From: Lentinus brumalis
Lineage: Eukaryota; Basidiomycota; Agaricomycetes; Polyporales; Polyporaceae
DNA length: 64,000 nt
Assembly: GCA_001792895.1 (NCBI GenBank)
Contig: MARA01000023.1
Coordinates: forward strand, 62,001-126,000
Direction: 5' to 3'
A program made the translations under genes and the position numbers. Shown piece after piece: positions 1 through 12,809 of the stretch; positions within the stretch are counted from its first letter, which is position 1; every line of letters begins with the position of its first letter. A model generated the notes under the pieces. It was given only the letters and a program-made list of their open reading frames with translations, had not been told where the DNA came from and searched no databases.

Positions 1-58
1 CGTCACGTATGTGACGGACTTGAACCTTAACCTGCCTCGTACTCACGCACGGACCCAG

Positions 59-1139
59 GTATCTCTGCTGCAGTCTGCTGCGACAACTGCAGCACGACTC
101 TTCAAACGACGACGACACACCTGGACCCTGAAGATTCTAATTCTAGTACCGTGACGCAGGACATTCCGAACCCTTCGGCGAGCAGTGGCGAGGAAGTGCC
201 GGAGAGCCAGACCGGCGAGGACAGGTACGAGTCTCAGGGACTTGGCGCGAGCTCTGAGACAAACGATGTTGGGCTCTTGGTGAGTTCCAAAACCCCACTG
301 CCAGTTGAGACTTACATGACATCAAGCTGACAATCGTTGGTCTGCATCTGTAGGCCTCTGACCGTACGGTCCGTACCATATCCTGTCCCACCACTCCGAC
401 ACGGTCCTCTGCATGCCGCCCCCGTCAGTCTCCTCAACGGCGTACCAATGAACACCTCAAGAATGTGAAGAAGCACCTCGCCGAATGGCGCTTGAAGACG
501 CGTCGCACGGTCTATGCTGGTACGTCATTGAAGGCATCGAATGTCCTTCCGGATGCGAACCTCAAGACAATTGCATCACACCGTCGGGGCGTGAAGACTA
601 TTGAAGACCTGCGACGTGTCCTCAAGCCTGCATGGCCTCTCCTCGACACGCATGGTGACGAGGTCCTCAAGCTGGTCAGGAAGCTGGATGAGGAGGAGGA
701 CGCGCGTCGGCGTGCGATCGTTCTTCAGGCACGAGCTGAGAGGAAGGAGAACACGGCAAGAAAGCGTGCTGAGGCTGCTGCTGCGGCAGAGAAGCAAGCC
801 GAAGCGGAGCAGTCTCACTGGACACAATCCAGGGCTAGCTATACAGGGCCCATGGGACAATCCGAGGCTCTCAACACTCCCGCGGCCACGCCCGCCGGAT
901 CTCGAGCGTACTACTACTATTACCCAACCCCATCGTATCCTTGCACCGCTCAATACGCCTACTATTATCCCTCCCCCTCCTACCGCGGACCCTATGCCAC
1001 CTATCAATACCCATCCATGGTGTCGCACCCTGTTGATCGTGACCCCACTCCAACTCCAACATCGTCACCTTCATCCGGCGGTCGGTCCTCCCCTCATTCT
1101 GCAAGTGATGCGGACGCTTCGGACTCGGACAGTGCCTGA
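59..1139 (+). CDS. RecQ-like DNA helicase, C-terminal part (5' end outside window)
   Basis: Two exons are readable in one frame: 59-279 (preceded by an AG acceptor) and 354-1139, joined by an intron with GTGAG and TAG ends. The first exon opens with a C-C-D-N-C-S cluster like the end of the RecQ zinc-binding subdomain. The second has a helical tail (HLKNVKKHLAEWRLKTR, then LPDANLKTIASH and HGDEVLKL) that I associate with the tails of RecQ-like helicases abundant in mushroom-forming fungi. After that it becomes low complexity: a charged coiled-coil-like E/A/R run, a Tyr/Pro-rich stretch and a Ser/Thr/Pro end. The ATPase motor itself lies left of the window, so helicase identity rests on these tail features only. 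The stop at 1137-1139 overlaps the 3' end of the opposite-strand gene by 46 bp. Confidence 0.55.
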
Positions 1140-3873
1140 GCCGGCACCTGCGACTTCGACCGTGACCACACCTGCGTCTGCGCACGCTCATACACCGAGC
1201 GCCGCGCTATCCACTTTGGTAGGATTTTAGTAGCCGCAACCTGATAACCGTCACTGACCACCTCCTTCACATCGTCAGTAGCCTCCCTTCCTGCCTCAAA
1301 CTCGAAAAGCTTCGCCTCTTGGTAGAAGCCGTCAAGGAGCCGCACGTCCGCTTCCTTCGACGGATCTGTGTGACTTGTCCCCCTGTATATAGTTCGGAAC
1401 TGCGACGTGATCTCCTCGTCGACTGCGCGAAGCGTGGGGATGGCTGGTGCGCGTCTGTTCATCAGGTCCCAGGAAGCGTTCGGTCCCTTTGGACGGTAAG
1501 TAACCTTAACGTCTTTGACTGTATGCTCCTGAACGAGATCGATTGCTGAGAAGTCCTCAGGGCCACCTTTGAGGTTTACGAGCCAGCAGTTCTTCCTGAT
1601 GAAGTCCCTGTTTACATAGTACTTAAATGTAAGTACAACGACACGAAGCATATTGGAAGCGTCTACTTACTTGACTTCTGGTGTCCACTCTCGGTGCAGA
1701 CCCTGAAGAAGCTCAAGGACTTCAACAGCATATTTGTGATTGCCGCCGCCCGCAAAACGGTACAAGAGGTGGGGCAAGAGGTCCTCCATGATCCCAACGT
1801 CGCCAGTGCGCATCGCGTTGTGCAGTAGGATGTAGTACAGTACGTCTCTGTTCCACATGATCCCCTGTGCATAGACCTCGTCTTGCTGATCGGTCATCAT
1901 GTTCTCCAGGTCCTCGACTGCGTCGTTTGAAGCAAACTCGTCCAAGAGCTTCTCCGCAAGCCTCTTGAGTTCGTCAGGTGAGCGACTGCGTAAGTCCCTG
2001 AGTTCCTCCACAGCTCCAACTTTCCGCCAGCAGTTTCGAAGACGGGCCTCGGAGACGTGCATGATACCCTCGTGGAGATGATGGAAGAAGGTGCCCTTGA
2101 TCTGCACGGTTTGAAGGCCTTTCCGATGGAGCAGCGCGAACGCCTGTCGAAGGCCGCGACCGCTCGCCGACCCAAAGTACTGGCGATGGAGCGAGTTTGC
2201 GAAGGCCATGAGCAGATGGAACCAGCCGAACACCACGACTAGCCAGTCCAGGCGGTCATAGCCGTTGATGTCCTCGCAGCGCATGTTGGCAAATCCGCGC
2301 AGACGGTCTGCGGTGAGCTGGTCACCAATCCAGATGAGAACACGCTCGATCCCGGTACGTATGCGTTCATCGGTGATGTGCAGCTTCACTTGACGCATAT
2401 ATTCCTCCACTAGGTCCCTCGTACCCTCATAGCTAGCCTCGTCGATATGTACTGTCCCTAGAACATACTGCTTGGTGATATGTTCGGGTCCGTAAGGTAG
2501 ACGGTCCACAGGGGGCGGTGCAGTGAAAGCAGAGTGCTCGCGTTGCTCGTAGGTCGAGAAGTCGAACTCGGGACAGTTGAGGAGGACTTTGAGGATGAGA
2601 TGGATGAGATGGGCGCGGATTCGAGGAGCGGCTGCTTGTTCCAGGGCGACGATCTCACCCATTGTAATAGGGTGCTGGCGACCATATTTGCGTTGCTCTT
2701 GGAGGGCAGCACTGGACAAGGGGGGATGGGGCGGCGCATTGGGCTTGACAAAGACTGAGCCCGAAGTTCCGGAGTCAAAGTGCGACTGGTTCCCGAGGCG
2801 TTGCGAGTAGACTTGAAACGCGAAGTTCACATTATCGTATGCAAGCCACCAAGGAAGAAGGTGTATGACCTTCTGCAGATCCTCCATGGCCTTGTCCGAT
2901 ATCCGTCCAAGAGCGCGGACTGTCCAACTATGGCTCATGGTAATTCCGAGCGCGTGCAGGAGGTCGAGTCCCTTGGCGGATAATCCCTTGGACTTGAGGA
3001 AGACTGTGAGCGGTTTCACCCACCGCGTGAGACTATGAGACCGCTGGTATTGAAGCTGGCTGACAAGCATGACCGTTCCCTGTTCAACCAGTTATCAACG
3101 AGTGTTCATGCCATGTAGCCAGTCGCCGTCGAATATTAACTTACATGGACGGGATTCTTACGTGTTTTTTCTCTCTTCTTCTGCTTTCCCGAGCGACAGC
3201 GGCGTTCCATAGCACCCTGCAGCAGTGCACAGAGATGAGGTGCACCGCTGCATGGGTCCTGCAGCTGATTAGCCACCTCTGCAAAGTCGAAACTCGTGAG
3301 AGCACTCTCGGACAGCCCATCCTTCGGAGACCGGAAGAGGTGAGCGGTGCTCTCAAGCTCTCGATCAATGACATCTGCAATGACGTCCATTGCGAACTTT
3401 TCGAGTGCTTTACGAGCCCCCTTCGGGCGTACATGGTGCGCGCGCGTAGTACTCGACTTAGGGACCCGGAACCACCTCTCCAAAATCCTCGGCAACTCCT
3501 CGCTAACCATCAAGGCAGTCCGTGCGTACTGCACCTTCGGGTGCGCGATACACGCGTCATCACCCCAGCTGAGTGCGTCGAGAAAGATCGGGAGGTTCAT
3601 GTCGAGGGATTCCATGTACTGCAAGATCTTGACAATACGGTCGAGCTTGTTGGCTGAGCCGAGACGCTCTCGCATCGCTCGGGTGTTGCGAACGTGAACG
3701 GGGACTTCCTCCTTGTCATCCTCAAGCGGCACAGGGTCCCAGTCCGAGTCGTCGGACAGGCGGTCGCTGTCGTATCCAGATGCGCTCGGTGGTTTGTAGT
3801 CAAGGTCGTCCTCTTCGTCTTCGAAGAGCGCGCCCCAGCCATTATGGAGCTCGCGCGGTGCCTCGTTGTTCAT
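1094..3873 (-). CDS. DUF6589-like protein of unknown function
   Basis: Three exons keep frame: 3145-3873, 1671-3079 and 1094-1607, giving about 883 residues from an ATG at 3873. The N-terminus is acidic (EDEEDDLDYKP, SDDSDWDPVPLEDD). The central part carries blocks I recognise from the fungal DUF6589 family: IGDQLTADRLRGF, then DRLDWLVVVFGWFHLLMAF, then FHHLHEGIMHV. Family function is not established; the G-D-Q-L-T block and the multicopy nature of the family in Agaricomycetes raise the possibility of a transposase-like or transposon-derived origin, which is inference. The second acceptor was chosen at 1608 (AAACAG) because the nearer AG breaks the frame. The gene is convergent with the RecQ-like helicase and divergent from the RPN1 relic. 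Confidence 0.65.
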
Positions 3874-4036
3874 TGCTAGTGTGGGAGAAGCAGAAGAGAA
3901 GTCGAGTGTATGGAGAATAGCAGAACGGAGAGGCGAGAAGGTGTGTCGCGCGTGTGCGGGAAGGCGTTCGCGGTGGTCGGAGGAGAGCGCGAGGTGTCAC
4001 AGACGTCACTGAGCGGGGAGTCACGGGCCCAAAGCC

Positions 4037-4112
4037 ACCAGACCTTCAGGAGCGCGGCAACACCCGATTTTGTCAGTCTCCGCTACAAACCGCGCGCTCC
4101 TGAAGGTCTGGT
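4037..4112. repeat. 20-bp inverted repeat beside the duplication breakpoint
   Basis: Positions 4037-4056 and 4093-4112 are perfect reverse complements of 20 bp around a 36-nt spacer. The right arm ends 10 bp before the left edge of the RPN1 segmental duplication (4123). The same inverted repeat is not present before the other copy at 15261. It could form a hairpin and may have a role in the rearrangement or be a relic of a small element. Confidence 0.8.
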
Positions 4113-4341
4113 CACGAGACTAGTCCGGTCAGGCCATTCTCGTCGTACAATCCGTGTCTGGCCTTGTTTTCGGCGTTTCCCGAGAGCGAAATAATGGGAT
4201 AGCCCCGTATATGGAAGCGTTTTCCAACTCAGAAACCGCGTATTTTGTAAGCCCTAGGCTGGGGTCTGCAAGCGACGTGCACTGACGCGTCGCGTCCACT
4301 CAGCCAGTGTCTGCATCTTTCTTTCCTCCCCCTCGTCCGTC

Positions 4342-6050
4342 ATGCCTGAAAGCACGAAAGCCACAATCGCCGTTCCTGCACAGGATCCCAAGAAGAAGAA
4401 GCCTGAGGAGAAACCTGAGGAGGACGTCAAGGATGGTGCATCCAAGAAGAAGGACGAGGAGAAGGAGGGCGAGGACCTGGTACGTGCTTGCATCGAGTAG
4501 AGTCGGGAAGGCTCCTCACATCGCTTTTGCTGCAGTCAGAAGAGGACCTGCAGCTGAAGAACGAACTGGAGATGCTCATCGAACGTCTGAGGGTGAGTGT
4601 GCTTGCACATGGACGGGACGCGTACGCGTGCTAACTGTGGCTGATCGCAGGAACCTAACACCGACCTCTACCGACCAGCCCTGGAGACTTTGAGGACCCT
4701 TATCCGGACATCTACGTCGTCCATGACCTCCGTGCCGAAACCTTTGAAGTTCCTCCATCCCCATTACCCCCAATTGCAGGAGCTGTACGAGACATGGCCC
4801 GTCTCGGATAACAAGGTGAGCCCCGGATGACTGCTCTTGCTTCTCGCCCACTCCCGCCGGCCTGACCGCGGCGACGCGCCTCGGTCGGGGAAGATCACCT
4901 GCCGGCGGCGGTGGCTCAAGGAAGATCACCTGCCGGCGGCGGTGGCTCAACAGCACTTCCCCATGCGCCGCATTCCGTCATACGTCGCGGCCTAGCACCT
5001 CTTCCGAATTGGTGGTGGGTGAATCGTGCGCTAGGACAGTTGGCAAGCTGGGTCACATTTGTGCGACAACGAAGCGACCCGGGCCTGGATGAGGCCCGCA
5101 TGTGGGGCGAACGATGATGGTATATGTCATGCGTCCGTGCATGGAAATGCCCCGATGCCTCCGCTTGCGTGCAAATCGCATGAGCACGAGCAGGATGCGC
5201 GCCGTATCCGTTTGAAGGAGAGATGCGAGCATCGAACTGCGACTGCACGCTGTTTCGAGCCGACCGCACTTATCCTTCCCAGGTTCGTCGCGGAGCCGGG
5301 TTGGAATTGCCACCTGTTGTCCCAGCGAGACTTCATTTCCATCATCGTCGTATCTACTCCTGCGACATGGGTGCTGACGCGTTCATCAGAGCCTCTTCGC
5401 CGACATCCTCTCCGTCCTCGCCATGACCTACTCCGACACCCAGCCCCGGGGGACTCTCCGCTACCGCTTGCTCTCTGCCTCGCTCAGCCCCTCGAAGAAA
5501 CTCTCGGAGCCTGGATCGTGGGGTCACGAATACGTGCGCCACCTTGCGGCTGAGCTGGGCGAAGAATACAGCTTGCGCGAGTTCGATGAGACAGGCGAGG
5601 AGAAGACCACGGACGAGAACCGAGTTCCTGGCACTGTGGAGGATCTGCAAGCACTCGCAATCGAATGTGCGACGTTCCTCCTCCAACATAACGCGGAGCC
5701 GGACGCGGTCGACCTACTGGAGGAGCTTGAGATCGTGGACCGCATTGTCGACATTGTTGACGATAACACATACGAGCGCGTATGTCAATACATGATTCGG
5801 TAAGTGAGATGACGCTTGGGTCGAGTGTTTCGCGCTTACGTCGATGCAGTTGTGTGAACCTTCTCCCCCACCAGACGACCTCTCCTTCCTCCGCACGGCG
5901 CATCGCATCTACGCGAAGCACCACAAGTTCCCACAAGCACTCACACTCTCAATCCGCCTCGGCGATCCCGAATTGATCCGCAAGGACTTCAATGCGCCTG
6001 CCAATTTGACTATGAAGAAGCAGCTCGCGTTTATCCTTGCGCGAGCACAG
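4342..6050 (+). pseudogene. RPN1: Truncated, frameshifted RPN1 (26S proteasome base subunit) copy
   Basis: Exons 4342-4479, 4536-4592, 4651-4815, 5390-5799 and part of exon 5 from 5850 mirror the intact gene at 15480. Two lesions are visible. First, the run of C after TTCT in exon 5 has five C (5865-5869) where the intact copy has six (16922-16927), shifting the frame to a TGA at 5974-5976. Second, homology to RPN1 stops at 6050, so the central toroid and C-terminal domain (about two thirds of the protein) are absent. The start codon, splice sites and promoter-side sequence are all kept, so it may still be transcribed. The predicted product would be an N-terminal fragment of roughly 300 residues lacking the PC repeats. 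Confidence 0.9.
4889..4950 (+). repeat. 31-bp minisatellite, two units, in intron 3 of the RPN1 relic
   Basis: Two identical tandem 31-bp units (4889-4919 and 4920-4950) beginning GGAAGATCACCTGCC. The intact RPN1 intron carries three units at 16027-16119. Confidence 0.9.
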
Positions 6051-6105
6051 GACCCGGCGGCTGGCGCGTGTTCGTCGGCGGCCGGTGCGCTGCGTGCCGT
6101 GTGCC

Positions 6106-6124
6106 GGGGCGGGGCGGGGCGGGG
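6106..6124 (+). other. Perfect G-quadruplex motif
   Basis: Four runs of four G separated by single C (GGGGCGGGGCGGGGCGGGG), a canonical very-short-loop quadruplex motif. It lies 56 bp past the right breakpoint of the RPN1 duplication copy. Confidence 0.85.
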
Positions 6125-6170
6125 TGCCAGGCCTGTTGCAGCGAGAAAGAGAACCTCAGGGAGATCGCTG

Positions 6171-6208
6171 GGTTGGACTGGCTGGGCTGGCTGGGCTGGC
6201 TGGGTTGG
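6171..6208 (+). repeat. Short GGCTG-type tandem repeat
   Basis: Imperfect tandem array of GGCTGG/GGCTGGGCT units over about 38 bp, shortly after the G-quadruplex motif. Confidence 0.7.
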
Positions 6209-9200
6209 AGATCGCTGCAGGGGAGTGGGGACTCGCCCGTGTAGACTACCGGCAATATATCTCGTTCTCGCACACACACGCACGACAGGCTCGCCCTGCA
6301 GAGGAGGAGAGGAGACGGCTTGTATTCTCGTGATATACTGACGGTACATCCGTGCGCCCCACTCCCTGCCGTGCTGCGAAGATGTACACCCGGACGCCCT
6401 GCGGACAGACTGCCCGCTCGCACCTGCATCGTCCCCTCCGCTCGCTCGCCCGCCCGGGTGTTCTTGCCTTCTCGCACACTCGCGTTCTGCCTACTCGGAG
6501 AAGACAGACCCGGGGACGCACTCGCCGCGCAACTGCGAGACCAGGACCGTCGCCGCTCACCAGCCTGCAAGCAGTGGCGAGCCGGAGCGTCCGGGCGGCG
6601 GGCACACCGCAGGACGTCCCAAGACTCATGGGCCAGACCTCAACCTGCCAGGAACGACGGTCAGTCCGCCAGGGTAGCTCTCAGACGACGGTGTGTACGT
6701 ACGGGAGCGATCTCCTGCCACGCACAGTGGCATCGACGAGCAGCAACTCCCCCGGGACATGCCCGAGAGAGCGCGGAACGCTGTCATACCCAATCGTCAG
6801 TGCCAGGAATTCTCGCAGAGAGAGGCTCACTCACTTGAACGAGACGCAATTACGACCAGAACGACCGGGAGACCGCAACTTCAAGCCGGGCGGCGAGACG
6901 GCAGACGGCAACCTATCCGCCAAAGGCTATCCGTGCCATGCGCGACGACTTTGAGACTTCAGACGGCACCGCATGTACCAGAGTCCTCGAACGTAGCCAT
7001 GGCCGGCATGCGACCTCGACAACCGTCCTCATTGCGCCGCATACCTCCGCAGACACAGATTCCCAGGTCCGCAAGCCCGCGACGACCGCGTGCGGTGGCT
7101 GCGATACAAAAGGTCAGTCTGAAGTGTTGAAGATATACACAGTCAGAAGAGGTGCTCACTAACTTGTCTACGGACGCAGTGACGTGCGGGGTCACCGTGC
7201 TCACCCGCTGCCCGAGATGCCATTGAAGGTCCCTGCAGGAAGAAACGGTTAGTCGTTCCCGTTGTACCTGCACGTCGACCTATGGCTGATATACAAAGGC
7301 ACGACAAGAGCGGCGGTGCAGCGAGCGGATACGGTTCCACGTCCAGTGTGCTGTACCAGATCGCATCAGCAGCAACGTCGCAATTGCAGAGCGACGCAGA
7401 GGTACGCACCGAATGCACGAGGGAAAGGCAGAAGAGCGCGGTGCACCGTGGGCGGCGACAGGCGGCGACTCCGAGAGTTGCAGATCGCGCTCCGGGCGCT
7501 TGCCGAGACACGCGTGATTCGCCCGCGTCGCAAGGCCGCGTCGTGCTTTCTACCCGCCTCCACCACCATCCTGCCGCGGCCAGACTCTTGCGAGTCCGCA
7601 TCCCTACTCGTCGCCGCCGCTTGTGAGGCCTTCGCCGGGGGTTCAACGCTGTCGCGATGCTGCAGTAGCGGTCGCCTGCCAGAAACAATCGAGATAAGTC
7701 AGTGTACGTAGTCGAGATGCAAAACGGATGGTACGTACTCCTCTGTCGTCTCTTGGCTGATGTCCGACTGTATGCATGTCGTCTCGGGCAGCCTTGAGGT
7801 CGACGAAGGCATCGCGCTGCAAGGGATGTCCAGGTGAGTTCTTGCCATGAACACCGCGGGACAACGAGGTACGTACATCGTGGGCACTGTCAGAGGACGA
7901 GGAGTGGAAGCCTTGCTGCTTGCCGCCTCTCGTGTCTGGGACTTGCTGTCTTGGACGACGCGTCGGCCAGTAAGCGCTTGCGCTGCCCGCGACGCGTGAC
8001 GTCATGTCTCCGAAAGAGGCAACACGCGAGTCTCAGGATGTTGCCCCGGCTTGCTCTCTTGATTGCCCTACCCCCACACATCGCACGCTGCAAGGTGCAT
8101 ACGCGGGGGGCTTTGCACCCGGACACGATGAGTAGGGTGGCCCCGGGATCGAGCTGCCAGACAGAACTGCGCCGCGACTCGTGAGTAAGAACGAGCGAAG
8201 CAGGGTCAGGTATGCGTCCACTTACCTGCGGGAAGAGCGGCCCCGAGAAGGCTTCGACTCGGAGCCGCGCTAGGTCCTGTCCTTGGGCCGCTTTCCGCCG
8301 ACGGCGGCGATTCGAGGCTGAGAGGCTTGGCAGGTGCGTATGGACTTCAGACCTACTACAGATAGCCTACCCTGCGATGTTGTGGCATGCTGTATCACCG
8401 GCATTCCGAGTCCGACCGCTGGACTCAGCTGGACTCAGCCGGCTCATTCTCATGGATGCCCGCTGCCGGAGGGATCAGCATGCGCGCTGATATACAACTT
8501 GAAACAGGTAAGGAGGCTTACCGCACTGTGCAGGTAAGGTGAGTCGTTAAGACCCCACATTTTCGCGTCTGCCGTCGCCCGCTCGCCGTTCTAATATTTT
8601 GGCGGCCCAACACCTATTCGTGAACAGTGAGTACGCCGCGATGTTTGTGAGCTGACAGGTCTTGACGAACATACATACCTTGCGGGAAGCCTGAGCCCTC
8701 AGCTGCGGCTCTGTTGAGGCTGCCGGCCGCTGGTGGTGAGGCTGAACGCAGGAACAGTCTGCTAGTGTGCTTGAACCAGGAGTTGCGCCTCATGATGCGC
8801 ACGTCGCGCTCTCACCATTTCTAGCGGACAGACGAAGCTCGAAGGCGCGTCGACGTGTCGGCATCATTGACTGGACGTGAATAACGTGTTGCAGGGCCAT
8901 TGTTCATGTGCTGTATGTGCTAGGCCAACGACGCGTCAGTTACTCACAGAAACCAGACAGTGATGGATCCGGAGTTGAATGGGTGCTCACCAGTATCATA
9001 CATAGACGGACGACTCCGTCGAGTCTCTCAGCGAGGAAGAGGTGCAGCTTGAGCCAGTGGGTGGCGAGCGTATCTGGATTGTGGGTATGGGTGGTGGGGG
9101 ACATGGTCGTCGTGGTGAGAGTGAAGTCCGTGGGACTCCCGCTGTTGCGTTGTACGTGATCTAAAGGGTAACGATGTACAGTAGAGTACGAGCCAATGCG

Positions 9201-11094
9201 AACTGGGACCTTGAAAGGATTAATCGGAGTGTGAACTCGAACTAGGACGAGGACCTAGAGCGCACATAGTCTGTGGGTGCGTGTGATATGAAGTCCTACC
9301 GCTCGTGGTAGAGAAATTAGGCGGGATGCTTCTGGGCAAGTGGGACGGAGCGCTGAACGAAGTTCCTGGCTTCTCGGTGTAGCCTCACAGCCCTCGCTAG
9401 CCCAGCCTGTGGCAGTAGACAGCCCAAACATCCTTCTATCTCAGGGCGCACTGTGCGCACCCAGCACAGAATGAAGCATATAGCATTGTACAGGCCCATG
9501 GACGCCATCGACAACTCATCCTGCAACCTCTGCTGGGTGCGGGATAGAGAGCCTGAGGGAGGAGAGGCATGCCGACGTGTTGCCACGGGCACGGACACCT
9601 TGCCAAAGATAGATGATTGGACCCTGGCTTCGAGAAGCTGCTGATCGGTGTCATGACTTGGAATTCAGGTCGCTCAGCGCTCATGTCCCAGCCTGCCTGC
9701 TGTAATTCCCATGCTGGGGCTTGTGTACTGCCCAACGAGAGTCATAAATTTCCTGCAAGCTAACAGGATGTAGAGATGTAGCTCATACTTTGAAGGTAGA
9801 AGAGTTCCGTGAGCTACTCGGGGATGAGGCCAGTGTGAACTGCCCTACTCAATCAGCGGGCAAAGCGGCCATTTCCACTGCCGCCAGGGCAGCTATCCCA
9901 GTCGGGACAACTTCCATGTCTCGCTTAATGGAAAAAAAAGATAGAGCAGCGGCGAGTTACGCAGTCATGCTGTCATCGGGCCTAATTAGGTCCAGATGGC
10001 AGCCTGAGCAATGACTCGCACGAGCAAAAGAAGACAAGAGTTTTGCCGGAATTTAAACTCCCTCACAGTAGTAATGCATAGACAGAGTTGGTAGACAGAA
10101 CATACCACTGTACTATCAAAGCCTGCATATACAGAGGGAATCTTGTTGAAGAGCAGGTGGAAGCAGAAGCGGACAAGCCTGAGAGTTCAAGAAAGTCAAC
10201 ATCCAACTAAGCACTTAGTACTGGTAATACCTTGTATTGTTAGTGGGCTTTCAAAGCTTTACGGGCAGATGTGAGTTAGATAGAGGACAGAGAATGAGGG
10301 GCACTTGAGGCCGGAGCCCTCGTCGGAGACTCGGAGGTGGTGCCAGAAGAGGTGTTGAGCCAAAAAGGCAAGTTAAGCGCTCTCCGAAATCGCAACCTTC
10401 TCCAATAGCGCGCGTTCACTTTGTGTTCATTCTGCTGGTGACCGCGCGGAACTGGGATGTATAGGAGTCTCAAACGCTAACGTAAGACATTCTATGCTAC
10501 TACAAGGACATTTGAGCTGATGCGACACCTAGGATCAACCATGCTGAGACGAGCAAAGCTAAGCTATTCAATGCTGAAGTCTCGCAACACCCGTGCGTCG
10601 AGCGAGGTTCCATGGCATGAGTACTCATATTGTGGCGTAGGCGTCTACTCATTAGCTTACTGGTAGGTTACTCCAGGTACTCTGGCACTCCGAATTGTCC
10701 TGGAAATGGATGAAACCCCGCAGAAGTGCGTGTTTAGGAGGACCCTGTCCCCGTCCCTTCGTCCGCCGACCATCCGCCAGAACTACGAGCCGGAATACAA
10801 CCATCAAGTTCTTGGCGTCAATCTTACGTTACGAGTGAAGCTCTCTTGAGCCGAGACAGCTTCGACTGTCGGGAAAATGCTCTAGATGCTCTCCTCCGTC
10901 TGTGCACCCTGCCGCTTCGTCCGCCCTTCGTCCCACCTCGCCGTGTCGCATTCTGGTTGGACAAGACCCCGCTATGCGCTGCATCGTGCGAACACATTGC
11001 AGACAACAACTTAAGGTTTCTCTCCCGTGACTCTGACCAGCAGAATGTGTATAAGTACCCCTCCATCTCGACCACCTCCCGGGCACCCGTTCCC

Positions 11095-11408
11095 ATGCCC
11101 GCCTCCATGCCCGTCCCCTCTCTCATACCCTTACTCCTATCCGGCACATTATACCATCTATTCCTCTCACTGCTGACTACACATGTCCTCAGGACATTGT
11201 TCCTTTCTATACTCATCCCTCCTTTACACACCATGTCGCCGACTCCAGCACTATGTCACTGTACTTCTATTCTCGCACTTACATGTCCACTTTGGCTGTT
11301 CATTGGACCTCTTCTTGCATGTGAGTCCTCTCTCATTTTTAGAGTCGTTTTACCAGCTCTAACGACTTGATCTCAGGCCTGTTACATGTCAACACCCTCG
11401 AGAGATGA
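11095..11408 (+). CDS. Possible small hydrophobic protein (uncertain)
   Basis: A TATAAG box at 11050-11055 is followed by a C/T-rich leader and an ATG at 11095. The frame runs to 11320, splices with GTGAGT and CTCAG ends to 11377-11408 and stops, giving about 85 residues with several Leu/Ile-rich blocks. The TATA plus pyrimidine-rich leader looks like a real basidiomycete promoter, but the peptide matches nothing I know and its codon use is unremarkable. An internal ATG at 11233 would give a 39-residue form. It may equally be a non-coding transcript. Confidence 0.2.
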
Positions 11409-12809
11409 GTTGATGCCATGCTACTCGAGCAACACTGTCGGTGGTTTCCAACTTGCTCGTTTGGACTTTGCTGACTGCCCTCCTTCTCTTCACTAGGCTT
11501 TCATACGCTTCTGACCTCTCCCGACTGCGCTTCAAGTTCAGCTCTACAGCCTATCGCAAGAACTGACCAGTCATCGGCAGGTACCTGCTCGCAGGAATCT
11601 GGCAGAATAGAGCGCTGTGTCCTGAGGCCAGGAAGGCCGTAGCGGTGAGCCTATGGTGTTCCGAGACTGATCGACTACTTACTCACTGACATGTATTTCC
11701 GGCAGTCCAGAGAGAGTATCAGCACGCCGAGATACAAGGTTCGCTGTTCAGCCTGGTGCAGAAATAGAGACAATGATGGCTGACTCAACTTGGCTTGCGC
11801 AGATCGCTATCTCAAGACTCATAAGCTCGAACGCAGCGGCAGCCGCGGAGTAAGTAAGTCGTTTCTCACTCCAAACATCCTGTAGTCGTTCACTCGTTTC
11901 ACAATACAGAGCGCGTTGTGACTCGCTCGCCGCAGAGACGTCTAGGTAAGTAACGTGTCGTGTTCAACTCAGCTCTCCGAAGGAGCTCACGATGTCCGAT
12001 GGTCCGATCCAACAGGCCGCCCGGCATCTATCTGCCCGCCTTCAGGAGCTCGCCCACCCGGTCCCACGGATTCGCCACGGCCAGCTCGTGCCGATGCACA
12101 TGCAATCCGAAGAACACGAGATAGATACGAGGTAATTACATACATGATGGGCTCCGTATCCGCATCCGTGACCACATACGACAGCGACACGGGCAAAGGC
12201 CGCACCGTGCATTCGCGCAGTCGACGCATCGCGCCGTACATGCTGCTAAGACTGTCATCCCGCATGGGCACTGGCCGATGGTCGGGGAGCGCACCGCGGA
12301 TGCCGGCCACTGGCCAGCCTGCAGTGCTCTCCTCGACGATGTCCGAGTTGCCTCTAATGCTCCACTACGCCACGCGGCGGGGATATGTTTGCGTTGAGCG
12401 CGTTCTCGGTGTCTTCTCCAGTCGTCCCGAGCTGCATCCGCGCGGGCTTGACAACGTTCGGGACGTTCTTGAATGTCCGCGTCGCGAGCCGGGCGCGACT
12501 TCGACTCGGAGAGCGGGCAGCGCACGTTGGCCGCGCCGTTGTTGTTTCGAGATCCCACATCATGCGTTGCGTGAGCATTCCGTATATGCCATGTACAGCT
12601 TGGCAGAGCGTCAGGCTGTGGGAAAGGCGTCAGCGCGAGAGTTTGTGCTGAGCTGATGAGGCGGGCGTACCACTGGGCTTGGCAGAACCACCCTCCGGGA
12701 TACTACTAAGCGACAACGCGAGTGCTGCATCGTGCAGACGCGTCGTGCGGCACTGGAGGTGCTCGTGAGAGCTGGATAGCACGTGCGCCAGACGCGGCTG
12801 GCCGTTGTT

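Larger units (their letters stand above)
4123..6050 (+). repeat. Segmental duplication, truncated copy of RPN1 5' region
   Basis: Positions 4123-6050 match 15261-17108 in direct orientation, from about 220 bp upstream of the RPN1 start codon into exon 5. Offsets are constant (11138) through exon 3. The large intron then differs: 574 nt here against 494 nt in the intact copy, because this copy has about 111 extra bp and one fewer 31-bp repeat. Exon differences that I could compare are mostly synonymous, pointing to a fairly recent event or continued gene conversion. Confidence 0.92.

Noticed and set aside
5844..6341. Open frame joining RPN1 exon 5 to novel sequence after the breakpoint
   Set aside because: It is in the shifted frame relative to exon 4, so it would not be reached from the RPN1 start codon by the conserved splice.
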